From PGYR01 sp034670025 (GTDB lineage: Bacteria > Bacteroidota > Ignavibacteria > Kapaibacteriales > UBA2268), in NCBI GenBank assembly GCA_034670025.1, contig JAXMOE010000002.1:434001-498000 (forward strand): a stretch of 64,000 bases of DNA. The letters are read 5' to 3'. Shown here piece after piece: positions 8,532-16,355 of this stretch (within the stretch, counting starts at the first letter, position 1; the number at the start of each line of letters is the position of its first letter). Below the pieces are notes generated by a model. It was given only the letters and a program-made list of their open reading frames with translations. It had not been told where the DNA came from and searched no databases. Made by a program: the position numbers and the translations under genes.

Positions 8532-8999
8532 ATGCCTTTTCTTAAATCAATAAAGTTCAAGAGTGAGGGTAGGGAATATCGCTTATCTATTGATAAAAGA
8601 AAAAATGGTGACAATACGCTGGAGATAATCAAAGTAGATTCTGACCAGCGAGTTGTCATCAATGAAAGTGATGTTGGCGAATTGTTAGAATGTATTAACC
8701 AACTTATGCCGTCTTCTTGGTTTACTCCGCCACCACCGCTTCCGCCCTCTGTACCTCCACCGGAATCACAGTATAAAAAATCTTCAGAGGTTCCAACCGA
8801 AAAGAAACATAAAGCTAATAGATATGAAGAAATCAGAAAGACATATCCAAAAGCTTATTTGCCATGGGAAAAAGAAGATGACGAAAAGTTGGAACGCCTA
8901 TACAAAGAGGGTAAAAAAACGAAAGAGCTTACTAAGATATTTGAACGGCAACCTGGAGCTATAAGATCAAGATTAAGTAAATTAGGATTGGTGGAATAA
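8532..8999 (+). CDS. Putative nucleic-acid-binding protein: PUR-like domain plus C-terminal HTH
   Basis: I chose the ATG at 8532 because it follows an AGGGG stretch and lies just past the preceding gene; an in-frame ATG at 8499 would overlap that gene by 29 bases. The 155-residue product has three parts. Residues 1-60 (KSIKFKSEGREYRLSI...LEIIKVD) look like a single PUR-type beta-beta-beta-beta-alpha nucleic-acid-binding unit. A proline-rich linker (PPPPLPPSVPPP) follows. The last 45 residues, beginning PWEKEDDEKLERLY and ending PGAIRSRLSKLGL, form a helix-turn-helix of the type found at the ends of some helicases. The PUR assignment is inference; the HTH is firmer. Confidence 0.7.
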   Translation: MPFLKSIKFKSEGREYRLSIDKRKNGDNTLEIIKVDSDQRVVINESDVGELLECINQLMPSSWFTPPPPLPPSVPPPESQYKKSSEVPTEKKHKANRYEEIRKTYPKAYLPWEKEDDEKLERLYKEGKKTKELTKIFERQPGAIRSRLSKLGLVE

Positions 9000-9103
9000 A
9001 TACAGAAATAACAATTACAGTAACTTATTGATTAAACCTTTCGTTTAAATAAGTGTCTAAGAATTAAGAAGACATTTTATAAACGAAAATAATGGTGATT
9101 ACT

Positions 9104-9574
9104 ATGAATAGTAAAAATATAATAACAATGGCAGTTACTGCTGCAATTGTGTTCGCTTTCACTTCGGTTTCTGCCGATGCTTGCCCAATGCACGACAAAA
9201 AACACAAAAACAAGGTGTTTTTGATTGACACAGACAAGAATGATGTAATTAGTTTAGATGAAGCTAAGGCTTCGGACAAGAAACGATTGGTCGAAAACTT
9301 TGATGAAATTGATGCTGATAGCGATGGACTGTTGACGAAAGACGAGCTAAAGGGCTTTGGAAAAAAGATGAGAAAGAACAAAAAAGGCAACCACATAATG
9401 AAGCATTTGGACAAAAATGCGGATGGGGTTATCAGTAGAGAAGAAGCAGCTTCTACTGAAAGAAATAAGCTATCAACTAATTTCAATCTTATTGATGTAA
9501 ATAATGACGATAATCTTAGTAAGGAAGAATTGAAAGATTTTCGCAAGAACAAGAAGCGTGATAAAAAGCAGTAA
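9104..9574 (+). CDS. Exported protein with four EF-hands
   Basis: Calmodulin-like calcium-binding protein with a signal peptide (MNSKNIITMAV..., predicted cut after SVSA). From the ATG at 9104 it has 156 residues; an in-frame ATG at 9092 would add four. Four 12-residue EF-hand loops are visible: 42-53 (DTDKNDVISLDE), 70-81 (DADSDGLLTKDE), 103-114 (DKNADGVISREE) and 131-142 (DVNNDDNLSKEE). All have Asp/Asn at positions 1, 3 and 5 and Glu at 12. The mature N terminus carries one cysteine and a basic patch. It is probably periplasmic or secreted; the partner is unknown. A strong terminator follows, so it is a single-gene unit. Confidence 0.88.
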   Translation: MNSKNIITMAVTAAIVFAFTSVSADACPMHDKKHKNKVFLIDTDKNDVISLDEAKASDKKRLVENFDEIDADSDGLLTKDELKGFGKKMRKNKKGNHIMKHLDKNADGVISREEAASTERNKLSTNFNLIDVNNDDNLSKEELKDFRKNKKRDKKQ

Positions 9575-9598
9575 ATTCAATTAAATTTGAATAAAAAA

Positions 9599-9631
9599 GC
9601 CCATAAGAGTAGAATCTTATGGGCTTTTTTT
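9599..9631 (+). terminator. Intrinsic terminator after the EF-hand gene
   Basis: Perfect 10-bp stem GCCCATAAGA / TCTTATGGGC with a six-base loop (gtagaa), followed by seven Ts. It lies 25 bases past the EF-hand stop codon. Confidence 0.9.
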
Positions 9632-9700
9632 GTATTTTTATCAAAATAGGCAATGGCTAACTTACGTTATATTGATAATTAACACTACAACTATTCAAAA

Positions 9701-9792
9701 TGTTTAGTCAACTAAACAAAATAATGAATAAATTGTTTAACTAACTAAACAAAATTAGGAATTTAATAATAAAATACATATATTTGTTTAGT
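9701..9792. promoter_or_regulatory. Palindromic TGTTTAGT operator-like array
   Basis: Three related elements precede the ATPase gene: TGTTTAGT-ca-ACTAAACA (9701-9718, perfect 8-bp arms), TTGTTTA-actaac-TAAACAA (9733-9752, perfect 7-bp arms) and a half-site TGTTTAGT (9785-9792). The half-site overlaps the end of a possible -7 element (9779-9786). Centre-to-centre spacing of the two palindromes is about 33 bases, roughly three helical turns. This pattern suggests cooperative binding of a dimeric regulator; which one is unknown. Confidence 0.6.
9779..9786 (+). promoter_or_regulatory. Possible Bacteroidota -7 element for the AAA ATPase gene
   Basis: TATATTTG matches TAnnTTTG and ends 30 bases before the ATG at 9817. 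The -33 region (TTAGG, 9755-9759) is a weak match. Confidence 0.35.
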
Positions 9793-9816
9793 AAGATATG
9801 CAAATAATCAATATAT

Positions 9817-11028
9817 ATGCAAAGTGGAATGAACAATATAGATAGCTTATATAGAAAATCAAACTTATTAATCAACAATCTGACCAATGATTATGAAAGA
9901 GGAGTTCGCAATCGGATATTCTGGGAAGACCGTTTGCTTGGTATTACTGGTGCACGAGGCACTGGCAAAACTACACTACTATTACAAAGGATGAGAAAGT
10001 TAAACAATGGTGCCGAATCATTGTATATATCTATGGACGATTCGTATTTTTTGAAAACATCACTTATTGATTTTTTAGAATATTTCAGGGCAAGTGGTGG
10101 GAAATACTTATTTATCGACGAGGTTCACAAGTATCCAAGCTGGGCAAGGGAGTTAAAAAATTTTTATGATTTTTATAAGGATGTAAAGATAGTATTCACT
10201 GGCTCATCGGCAGTAGATATATACAGGCAAGATGTAGATTTGAGCAGAAGGGCAGCAATGTATGAATTGTGTGGTCTTTCATTCCGAGAATATCTGATGT
10301 TCAAAGGAATAGCAGAGCTTCCAGTGATTACTTTAGAAGAAATAACTACTAATCATGAAAAGTTGTCATTTGATTTCGCAAGAGAGTTCAATCCACTGCC
10401 ACACTTCAAAGACTATTTGGAAAGTGGGTACTACCCTTTCTTTATGGAAAGTGAAAGCAGTTACCTAATGAGAGTAGAGCAAGTAGTGAGAATAATTGTA
10501 GAAACAGATTTGCAATTTATAAAAGAAGTGTCATTAGAAAACACTCGGAACATTCTAAAATTACTAAAGATATTAGCGACTACTGTCCCATTCAAGCCAA
10601 ACATTAGTAGCTTGAGTGAAAAAGTAGGCGTGGACAGGGTATCGTTAATAAATTACTTGCATTACTTAGAAAAAGCACGATTAGTAAATTTGCTACAAGC
10701 TCACGGCAAGCGAGTAACCAAATTGATGAAGCCCGACAAACTATACTTAGAGAATAGCAATATACAATTTGCTTTGGCAGATGGTAATGTTGACAGTGGC
10801 AGTATGAGGGAGCTGTTTTTTATGAATCAAATAAAGAACATTGGCAAAGAAGCTACGCTGCCGAAAAATGGCGATTTCTTGGTAGATGGAATCACTTATG
10901 AGATAGGCGGCAAAAGCAAAACGACGAAGCAAATTGCCGATGTGAAGGATAGTTTTATTGTGTCGGACAACATTGATTTTGGTAGAGGAAACAAGATACC
11001 ATTGTGGATGTTTGGGTTGATGTATTAG
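9817..11028 (+). CDS. AAA-family ATPase with C-terminal DUF4143-like region
   Basis: ATP-binding protein of 403 residues. The P-loop GARGTGKTT (K51) and Walker B YLFIDEVHKYPSW (D101, E102) are intact, and FTGSSAVDIYRQ (near residue 130) is the sensor-like strand typical of this ATPase group. After about residue 265 a winged-helix-like segment (SSLSEKVGVDRVSLINYLHYLEKARL) leads into a C-terminal nuclease-fold-like domain of the DUF4143 kind, where YEIGGKSKT is the late conserved stretch. Such proteins are widespread, horizontally mobile and of unknown function. This copy is preceded by an unusual palindromic array and followed by a truncated clpB. Confidence 0.85.
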   Translation: MQSGMNNIDSLYRKSNLLINNLTNDYERGVRNRIFWEDRLLGITGARGTGKTTLLLQRMRKLNNGAESLYISMDDSYFLKTSLIDFLEYFRASGGKYLFIDEVHKYPSWARELKNFYDFYKDVKIVFTGSSAVDIYRQDVDLSRRAAMYELCGLSFREYLMFKGIAELPVITLEEITTNHEKLSFDFAREFNPLPHFKDYLESGYYPFFMESESSYLMRVEQVVRIIVETDLQFIKEVSLENTRNILKLLKILATTVPFKPNISSLSEKVGVDRVSLINYLHYLEKARLVNLLQAHGKRVTKLMKPDKLYLENSNIQFALADGNVDSGSMRELFFMNQIKNIGKEATLPKNGDFLVDGITYEIGGKSKTTKQIADVKDSFIVSDNIDFGRGNKIPLWMFGLMY

Positions 11029-11095
11029 AAAATGAAAATATATTATATACGTCTTGTATTTTGGTGCAAGACTGTTAATTATATATAGAATAGAA

Positions 11096-12409
11096 ATGAG
11101 TAATACAACAAGAGAAAGATTAGCTGAAATAGAAAAAGAATTGGCTGAACTGAAAGAAAAGAGAACTGGGCTAAGGGCTAAATGGGAAACCGAGAAAGGT
11201 AAGCTACAGGAAATTAGGGATATGAAATCTCAGATTGATCACCTAAGAACCGAAGCTGACCGTTACGAAAGGGAAGGGAACTTCGATAAAGTGGCGGAAA
11301 TACGCTATGGGCAAATTCATCAGCTCGAGAGGAAAGTAGAGGAGGCGAACAGCGATTTGGAAGAACTGCAGAAGACGAGCCATCTACTCAAAGAGCAAGT
11401 AACAGAAGAAGACATAGCCGACATAGTTTCAAAATGGACTGGCATTCCTGTAACTAAGATGATACAAAGTGAGAAAGTAAAGCTCCTGAAAATGGAAGAT
11501 TTGCTCCACGAAAGAGTAGTGGGACAAGAGGAAGCTGTTACAGCAGTATCTAACTCCATTAGACGTTCCAGAGCGGGATTGCAAGATGAAGACAGGCCAA
11601 TAGGGTCATTTATTTTCATCGGTACGACTGGAGTGGGTAAAACGGAGCTTGCCAAATCATTAGCTGAATATCTATTCGATGATGAGAATGCCATAGTTCG
11701 ATTGGATATGAGTGAATATATGGATAAATTTTCCGTTACTCGACTGATAGGTGCACCTCCAGGATACGTTGGCTATGACGAAGGTGGGCAGTTAACGGAA
11801 GCCATTCGTAGAAAGCCCTACAGCGTTGTGTTGCTTGATGAGATTGAGAAAGCACACCCAGATGTGTTCAATGTACTGCTGCAAGTGCTGGATGATGGTA
11901 GGTTGACTGACAGTAAAGCAAGGACAGTGAACTTCAAGAATACTATTATTATAATGACTTCTAACATTGGTACTGAAAACATAACCAGTAAGATGGGAGA
12001 GATGACCTCTGAAAACAGAGTTGCACTCCTTACGGATGCCAGAGAGAAGATAATGGCGAAAATGAAGCAAGTTATGCGACCAGAGTTCATCAATAGGATT
12101 GACGAGATTGTAATGTTCAAACCACTTCTGAAAGAAGAAGTAAGGGCCATAGCCAAATTGCAGTTTGATAATTTGGTGAAGAGATTAGAGAAGAAGAAAA
12201 TAGAACTATCTATTACTGATGAAGCCCTGAACTGGTTGGCAGAAATTAGCTACGATGTGAACTATGGTGCAAGACCAATAAAACGAATGATACAGAAAAA
12301 AATAGTCGATCCTCTGTCAATGTATATACTTTCTGATGAATTAGAAGACGATTCGGCAATAGAAATAGGCACCGACGGTGATGGTAAATTTACTTTTGAA
12401 AAAAAATGA
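11096..12409 (+). CDS. clpB: ClpB-like chaperone lacking N-domain and first AAA domain
   Basis: The 437 residues match only the second half of ClpB. The protein begins inside the coiled-coil middle domain (RERLAEIEKELAELK), continues through RTEADRYEREGNFDKVAEIRYG and SKWTGIPV, and then has a complete second AAA domain: Walker A GTTGVGKT (K182), pore loop GYVGYDEGG (Y224), Walker B LLDEIEKAHP (D248, E249), arginine-finger region PEFINRIDE and sensor 2 GARPIKR. Full ClpB has about 860 residues. No N-terminal half is present upstream. The start is the ATG at 11096; a TTG at 11054 would add 14 non-ClpB residues. The reading frame is intact, so it may be expressed, but classic disaggregase function needs both AAA rings. 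Confidence 0.9.
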   Translation: MSNTTRERLAEIEKELAELKEKRTGLRAKWETEKGKLQEIRDMKSQIDHLRTEADRYEREGNFDKVAEIRYGQIHQLERKVEEANSDLEELQKTSHLLKEQVTEEDIADIVSKWTGIPVTKMIQSEKVKLLKMEDLLHERVVGQEEAVTAVSNSIRRSRAGLQDEDRPIGSFIFIGTTGVGKTELAKSLAEYLFDDENAIVRLDMSEYMDKFSVTRLIGAPPGYVGYDEGGQLTEAIRRKPYSVVLLDEIEKAHPDVFNVLLQVLDDGRLTDSKARTVNFKNTIIIMTSNIGTENITSKMGEMTSENRVALLTDAREKIMAKMKQVMRPEFINRIDEIVMFKPLLKEEVRAIAKLQFDNLVKRLEKKKIELSITDEALNWLAEISYDVNYGARPIKRMIQKKIVDPLSMYILSDELEDDSAIEIGTDGDGKFTFEKK

Positions 12410-12470
12410 GTAGCTAAGTAAAAAGGAATTAGAGTGTTATAAATTATTGTCAAAAAAAGTTCAGAATAAT

Positions 12471-12501
12471 TTTGTCAATTCAAATAAAACTCCTAATTTT
12501 G
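12471..12501 (+). promoter_or_regulatory. Bacteroidota-type promoter for tRNA-Gly
   Basis: TTTG at 12471-12474, exactly 19 bases, then TAATTTTG at 12494-12501. This is a full match to the Bacteroidota sigma-A consensus TTTG-N19-TAnnTTTG. The tRNA begins 15 bases downstream of the -7 element. Confidence 0.7.
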
Positions 12502-12516
12502 TGTTCTAAAAAATAA

Positions 12517-12589
12517 GCGAAAGTAGCTCAGCTGGTAGAGCACAACCTTGCCAAGGTTGGGGTCGCGAGTTCGAATCTCGTCTTTCGCT
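12517..12589 (+). tRNA. tRNA-Gly (anticodon GCC)
   Basis: Full cloverleaf of 73 bases. The acceptor stem GCGAAAG pairs with CTTTCGC, the D-arm is GCTC...GAGC, and the anticodon stem CAACC/GGTTG encloses TTGCCAA with the anticodon GCC at 12550-12552. The T-arm is GCGAG-TTCGAAT-CTCGT. No CCA is encoded. Confidence 0.96.
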
Positions 12590-12625
12590 CTACGACGTTA
12601 AGTCGTAACTTCCTCTTTATGCTGC

Positions 12626-12669
12626 ATGCCTTGCTGACATTTCCCCCGTTAGTAAGGCATCTTTTTTTT
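12626..12669 (+). terminator. Intrinsic terminator after tRNA-Gly
   Basis: ATGCCTT-g-CTGAC, loop atttccccc, then GTTAG-t-AAGGCAT and eight Ts: a stem of about 13 bp with two G-T wobbles. The T tract runs into the stop codon of the convergent methyltransferase gene. A smaller hairpin (TACGAC/GTCGTA, 12591-12607) lies just after the tRNA. Confidence 0.8.
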
Positions 12670-13240
12670 AACTACTCTTCTTAGCTATAACGAATACCGA
12701 ATCATTTTCTTCGAACTCGGCATAATCTTCTAAAACTAATATTTCGAATTTCTTTTGGAATAACTTGATTAAAGATTCTTTGGTTTGATAATTAACTAAC
12801 ATTCCTTTGAATATTTCTTCGCCTTCACCCTTCCAAAATGAGTGACAGACTATACCATTAGGGTTTAATATTTTGCTTTGAGCTATAATTGATTTCGTCA
12901 GATCATTATCACTCAGATGCTGTAAAACTTTATTTGAATAAAGACAATCAAATTTCTTGTTTGTATCTAATGTGATTGCATCTAATTGTAAGAATTCACC
13001 CATTGAAAATATCTCATTCAATACTTTCAAAAATTCATTTGAAAAATCTGAACCAACAACGTTATACTTTTTACTTAATATGTTGTAATCAGTCCCTGGA
13101 CCAGAACCTAGTTCAAGAATTTTTGAGTTGTCATTTAGATATTCATCCAACTTGCTGATTATTTCTTTTCCACTATAACCTTCGGCTTGCCTAATGTACT
13201 CTTTAACGGATTCTTGAGTGTGGTAAAATTTTTTTTCCAT
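12668..13240 (-). CDS. Class I SAM-dependent methyltransferase
   Basis: Small methyltransferase of 190 residues. Motif I ILELGSGPGTDY (residues 41-52) binds S-adenosylmethionine, VVGSDFS is the acidic end of the second strand, and FDCLYSNKVLQHL is motif IV. The substrate is unknown; the set of motifs fits the broad Methyltransf_11/25 group of small-molecule enzymes. It stands alone between tRNA-Gly and the beta-helix gene. Confidence 0.85.
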   Translation of the reverse strand: MEKKFYHTQESVKEYIRQAEGYSGKEIISKLDEYLNDNSKILELGSGPGTDYNILSKKYNVVGSDFSNEFLKVLNEIFSMGEFLQLDAITLDTNKKFDCLYSNKVLQHLSDNDLTKSIIAQSKILNPNGIVCHSFWKGEGEEIFKGMLVNYQTKESLIKLFQKKFEILVLEDYAEFEENDSVFVIAKKSS

Positions 13241-13274
13241 ATTATAAAACTCTTTTTTTAAGGTTATTCCAATT

Positions 13275-15065
13275 CTAATCTACTTTAACTACACTCTTAA
13301 TAATTTCATTTCCACCGCTGAAAGTGATTTTCACAATATATACACCACTCTCCCAAGAGCTTGCGTTGATACTTTTAGATACTGGAACTTCTTTAGTTGT
13401 ATAAATCACTTGCCCTAAAGCATTAGTAACCGTGATAAGCTCTATTTGCTTTTTGCTGCCTATTGTCAGCAGTGTAGATACAGGGTTGGGATATATATTC
13501 ACCCCGCCATAATTTTCAGAACTGTCATCTATCACAGACGTAGTAACTCCACAATCACCACAGGTCAAATTACCAGATAAATATCTATCGTAAGCAGGGA
13601 TTGTAGCTGATTCCATTTCGTTTGGAGTGCCAATCATTGCCCATTGTTTGCTTGGTATGTAATCTGGTTTTGCTGAATAAGCATAGCTCTTGTCAGGCAG
13701 TTCGGATGTGTTTGCAGGGGTGATATTGCCTTTGTTGTTGTTACCGTAAACAAAGTGGTCATCGCCTTGTATTGTGTAATTCACTATGTTGTAGGGAAGA
13801 CTTGTATTCGTTATCTCATTGCCAATCAGGTTCTGATTTGGGGAATTGCTTGCAGAGAAGAATATCCCAAACTTCTCGGCTCTATTTCTGAAAATAGTAT
13901 TGTTTGGTCCATTTGGGCCGTGGGAATTATCAATAACTATATTCTGACATATATTTTGCTCAAACAGATTTGCGTAAGGGTAATTGCCGTGTAGAACGGC
14001 ATCACCAGCGGCATCATTGGGGAATGAATCCCAATAAGCATCGAGCGAGTAATTATAAGCAAACACATTCCCGTTGGCTCCTGACTGTACTATCATTGAG
14101 TGGCGAAGACGTTCGAATATATTATCCTCGACTAAGCACTCATTTGTGGTGGAATGGAGCATCACCCCATAAGCCCGACCACCACCACCGTAGTCAAACC
14201 CGTGGTGCATATATGATTTGGAAATAGTTAGATTTGATGAATTCCGTGCCTGTATATGGCTAAAAGTACAGTTTTCAGACTCTACACATTTGACCCAGGA
14301 GTTCACTGTATAGTTGAAATTGATGTTACTCGATTGCTCAGGTGCTGTGTCGTCTTTTCTGACTATTTTAATACATTCAATACCGACATTACTAATAGGA
14401 TTAATTCTTCTAATGTATGGTGTCCTCTCCAGATTATATTCCATTCTCAAAGGAGAGTCAAGAGTTATAGTGTTACCTGCTATACTTTTGATTCTTACAA
14501 TCTGCCCAACGGAATGAATTGCCCAAGATGATGTAACGAGATTGGTGTCGTTCTGGATAATCTGAATCCAATCTCCTTCAGAAAATAAAGTTACATTATG
14601 GACTTTCACACTAATATCATCTTTATAAAAAGTTTTTACTAAATATGTGGTGTCATTTATTACAGGTCTTCCACTTGCAGTAATTGAATGACCTTTGCCA
14701 CCGAGATCGAAAGTGAAAGTCGTCTTGTCTGCACCTTGTCCTTTTATTACAATATTGCTTGGTAGGTTAATTGTCTTGTTGAAAAGGAAGTTACCGCTTG
14801 GAAATATTAAAATAGCTCCTTGGTCAAGTGAAGATGCTAAAACTTCTGAAAAAATAATATCATTTGCTGCAACCCCATCACCAGTGATACCTGTTTCACT
14901 CATATCAATTTCTGTAAAATCTAAAGTTGTTGAATCTCGAACTCCTGCCAAAGTCCAATCAACACTTCTTTCTGTGGGTAGTGTTTGGGAGGGGAGGAGA
15001 GCACTAATAACAATAAATACAAGCATGACAAAGAATATGAATTTAACAGGTCTAAATTTTAACAT
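13275..15065 (-). CDS. Secreted right-handed beta-helix protein with T9SS sorting domain
   Basis: Exported protein of 596 residues. A signal segment (residues 5-25) is followed by a pectate-lyase-superfamily start (GDGVAANDIIFSEVLAS...FPSGNF), then many short beta-helix rungs rich in asparagine such as NVFAYNYS, NLFEQNICQN and NTIFRNRAEKF. The last 75 residues are a type A T9SS sorting domain: VNIYPNPVSTLLTI, a NALGQVIY turn, SWESGVYIVKI and a basic end. It is probably exported by T9SS and attached or released at the cell surface. The ligand may be a polysaccharide, but no catalytic residues can be assigned. The Fic gene ends 12 bases upstream in the same direction. Confidence 0.85.
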   Translation of the reverse strand: MLKFRPVKFIFFVMLVFIVISALLPSQTLPTERSVDWTLAGVRDSTTLDFTEIDMSETGITGDGVAANDIIFSEVLASSLDQGAILIFPSGNFLFNKTINLPSNIVIKGQGADKTTFTFDLGGKGHSITASGRPVINDTTYLVKTFYKDDISVKVHNVTLFSEGDWIQIIQNDTNLVTSSWAIHSVGQIVRIKSIAGNTITLDSPLRMEYNLERTPYIRRINPISNVGIECIKIVRKDDTAPEQSSNINFNYTVNSWVKCVESENCTFSHIQARNSSNLTISKSYMHHGFDYGGGGRAYGVMLHSTTNECLVEDNIFERLRHSMIVQSGANGNVFAYNYSLDAYWDSFPNDAAGDAVLHGNYPYANLFEQNICQNIVIDNSHGPNGPNNTIFRNRAEKFGIFFSASNSPNQNLIGNEITNTSLPYNIVNYTIQGDDHFVYGNNNKGNITPANTSELPDKSYAYSAKPDYIPSKQWAMIGTPNEMESATIPAYDRYLSGNLTCGDCGVTTSVIDDSSENYGGVNIYPNPVSTLLTIGSKKQIELITVTNALGQVIYTTKEVPVSKSINASSWESGVYIVKITFSGGNEIIKSVVKVD

Positions 15066-15077
15066 AGTCTTATTATC

Positions 15078-16190
15078 CTAATTTTTCTTGTTTGCAGTTA
15101 AGTTCAAAATGTAGTTCGTGCTTCTTCCACCTTCATCCGAATCATTCAAAACACCTTTGCTAACCAAATCTTTAATGTCTTTGAGGGCTGTATCTCGGTG
15201 AACTTTAGTAATTTTTGCCCACTTAGAAGTATTTAATTTACCTTCAAAATCTCCGAGAATAAGATTTAGTATTTTTATTTGTCTTTCATTAAAGTGAGTG
15301 TTTCTGTGGTGTTCCCAAAATCTTGCTTTGTCCAAAACTCTGGATAAAGTTACTTCTGTGCTTTTCAGTGCATTTATTAATCTTTCTAAATACCAAACTA
15401 ACCATTGAGTTATATCTAAGCTTCCTTTTTGAGTATATTCCAAAATATTGTAATATTGTTTTTTTGATTCCATTATTTGAGTTGACATACTATAGAATCT
15501 TTGTTTTGTTTTATCAGCACATGCTAATAATTTATCTCCCAATGCTCTAGCAATTCTTCCATTACCGTCGTCGAAAGGGTGAATACTAACAAACCAGAGG
15601 TGTGCAATAGCTGATTTGATTAAAGTTTCAGTATCATCAGAATTGAACCATTCAATAAAAAGGTTCATTTCATTTTCTAATCTTTCAGAATTTGGAGCTT
15701 CAAAGTGGACTTTTTCTTTTCCCAAAGGTCCTGATACAACTTGCATTGGGCCTCCACTAGACTTTCGCCAATTAGCAACAGTTATCTTGTTCATACCACT
15801 TCTACCAGTTGGGAACAACGCTGCGTGCCAGCCAAATAGCCGCTCTTTAGTTAATGGGGTACTATAATTTTGAGTTGCGTCTAACATCACTTCTACTATA
15901 CCGTCAACATCACGACTCGAATTAGGCAATCCTGATATTTCAATACCTAACCTTTTGGCGACAGAAGACCTTACTTCGTCTGAATTAAGTAATTCTCCTT
16001 CTATTTCGCTTGACTTAACTACGTCATCAGTAATGGTTTGTAGAATGGCTTCGTCTTGCAGTTCAAAACCTAATGAACTCATGTTCGCTAATAGTTTTCC
16101 TTGTAGTTCACGTGCTTCACTAAGATAATTTATTAGTGTTTCTGTGTCCCATTTGAAATTAGGCCATTCGTCTTTTTGATGAAAATACAT
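15078..16190 (-). CDS. Fic-family AMPylase-like protein with winged-helix C terminus
   Basis: Fic enzymes transfer AMP, or another nucleotide moiety, from a nucleotide to target hydroxyls. The 370-residue protein has an N-terminal DUF4172-like helical region containing the autoinhibitory motif SSEIEG (S60, E64, G65), the flap around SSGGPMQVV (about 144-152) and a complete catalytic motif HPFDDGNGR (H204-R212). The last 80 residues (NERQIKILNLIL...HRDTALKDIKDLVSKGVL) form a winged helix-turn-helix. Catalytic and inhibitory residues are all intact, so it should be an active, self-restrained enzyme. Four repeated elements sit upstream, and the DNA-binding tail suggests it may bind its own promoter. 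Confidence 0.92.
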   Translation of the reverse strand: MYFHQKDEWPNFKWDTETLINYLSEARELQGKLLANMSSLGFELQDEAILQTITDDVVKSSEIEGELLNSDEVRSSVAKRLGIEISGLPNSSRDVDGIVEVMLDATQNYSTPLTKERLFGWHAALFPTGRSGMNKITVANWRKSSGGPMQVVSGPLGKEKVHFEAPNSERLENEMNLFIEWFNSDDTETLIKSAIAHLWFVSIHPFDDGNGRIARALGDKLLACADKTKQRFYSMSTQIMESKKQYYNILEYTQKGSLDITQWLVWYLERLINALKSTEVTLSRVLDKARFWEHHRNTHFNERQIKILNLILGDFEGKLNTSKWAKITKVHRDTALKDIKDLVSKGVLNDSDEGGRSTNYILNLTANKKN

Positions 16191-16224
16191 TTAATTTTAT
16201 TACTAAATTTGGGAATATTTACTG

Positions 16225-16232
16225 CAAATATA
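16225..16232 (-). promoter_or_regulatory. Possible Bacteroidota -7 element for the Fic gene
   Basis: TATATTTG on the minus strand matches TAnnTTTG, 34 bases upstream of the Fic start. No good -33 element is seen, which would fit a promoter that needs an activator. Confidence 0.35.
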
Positions 16233-16255
16233 ATACTAAATTGCAGATTAATAGT

Positions 16256-16318
16256 TATTCGCCGTAAAAAAAACGGCAAATAGGGTCAATATTTGCCGTT
16301 TTATAGTTTATTTGCCGT
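16256..16318. promoter_or_regulatory. Four TATTTGCCGT-type elements upstream of the Fic gene
   Basis: The elements are: A, TATTCGCCGT (16256-16265, +); B, inverted copy AAAACGGCAAATA (16270-16282); C, TATTTGCCGTTTT (16290-16302, +); D, TATTTGCCGT (16309-16318, +). B and C form a perfect 13-bp inverted repeat with a seven-base centre. They occupy the gap between hdeD-like and Fic genes, both on the minus strand. B/C could also act as a terminator of the hdeD-like transcript, but copies A and D argue for protein binding. Confidence 0.6.
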
Positions 16319-16355
16319 ATTTTAATGAGTTGTTTTAAGTGCTCATTCGATCATA

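Noticed and set aside
9064..9552. Long minus-strand frame opposite the EF-hand gene
   Set aside because: It mirrors the repetitive Lys/Asp codons of the EF-hand gene. The plus-strand frame has a signal peptide and four perfect EF-hands.
11054..11095. In-frame TTG extension of the ClpB-like gene
   Set aside because: The 14 extra residues do not match ClpB, and an ATG at 11096 begins exactly where ClpB similarity begins.
9632..12409. Insertion of the ATPase gene into an intact clpB
   Set aside because: A 5' clpB piece should then lie to the left of the ATPase; none is found between 9000 and 9816, so simple insertion does not explain the layout.
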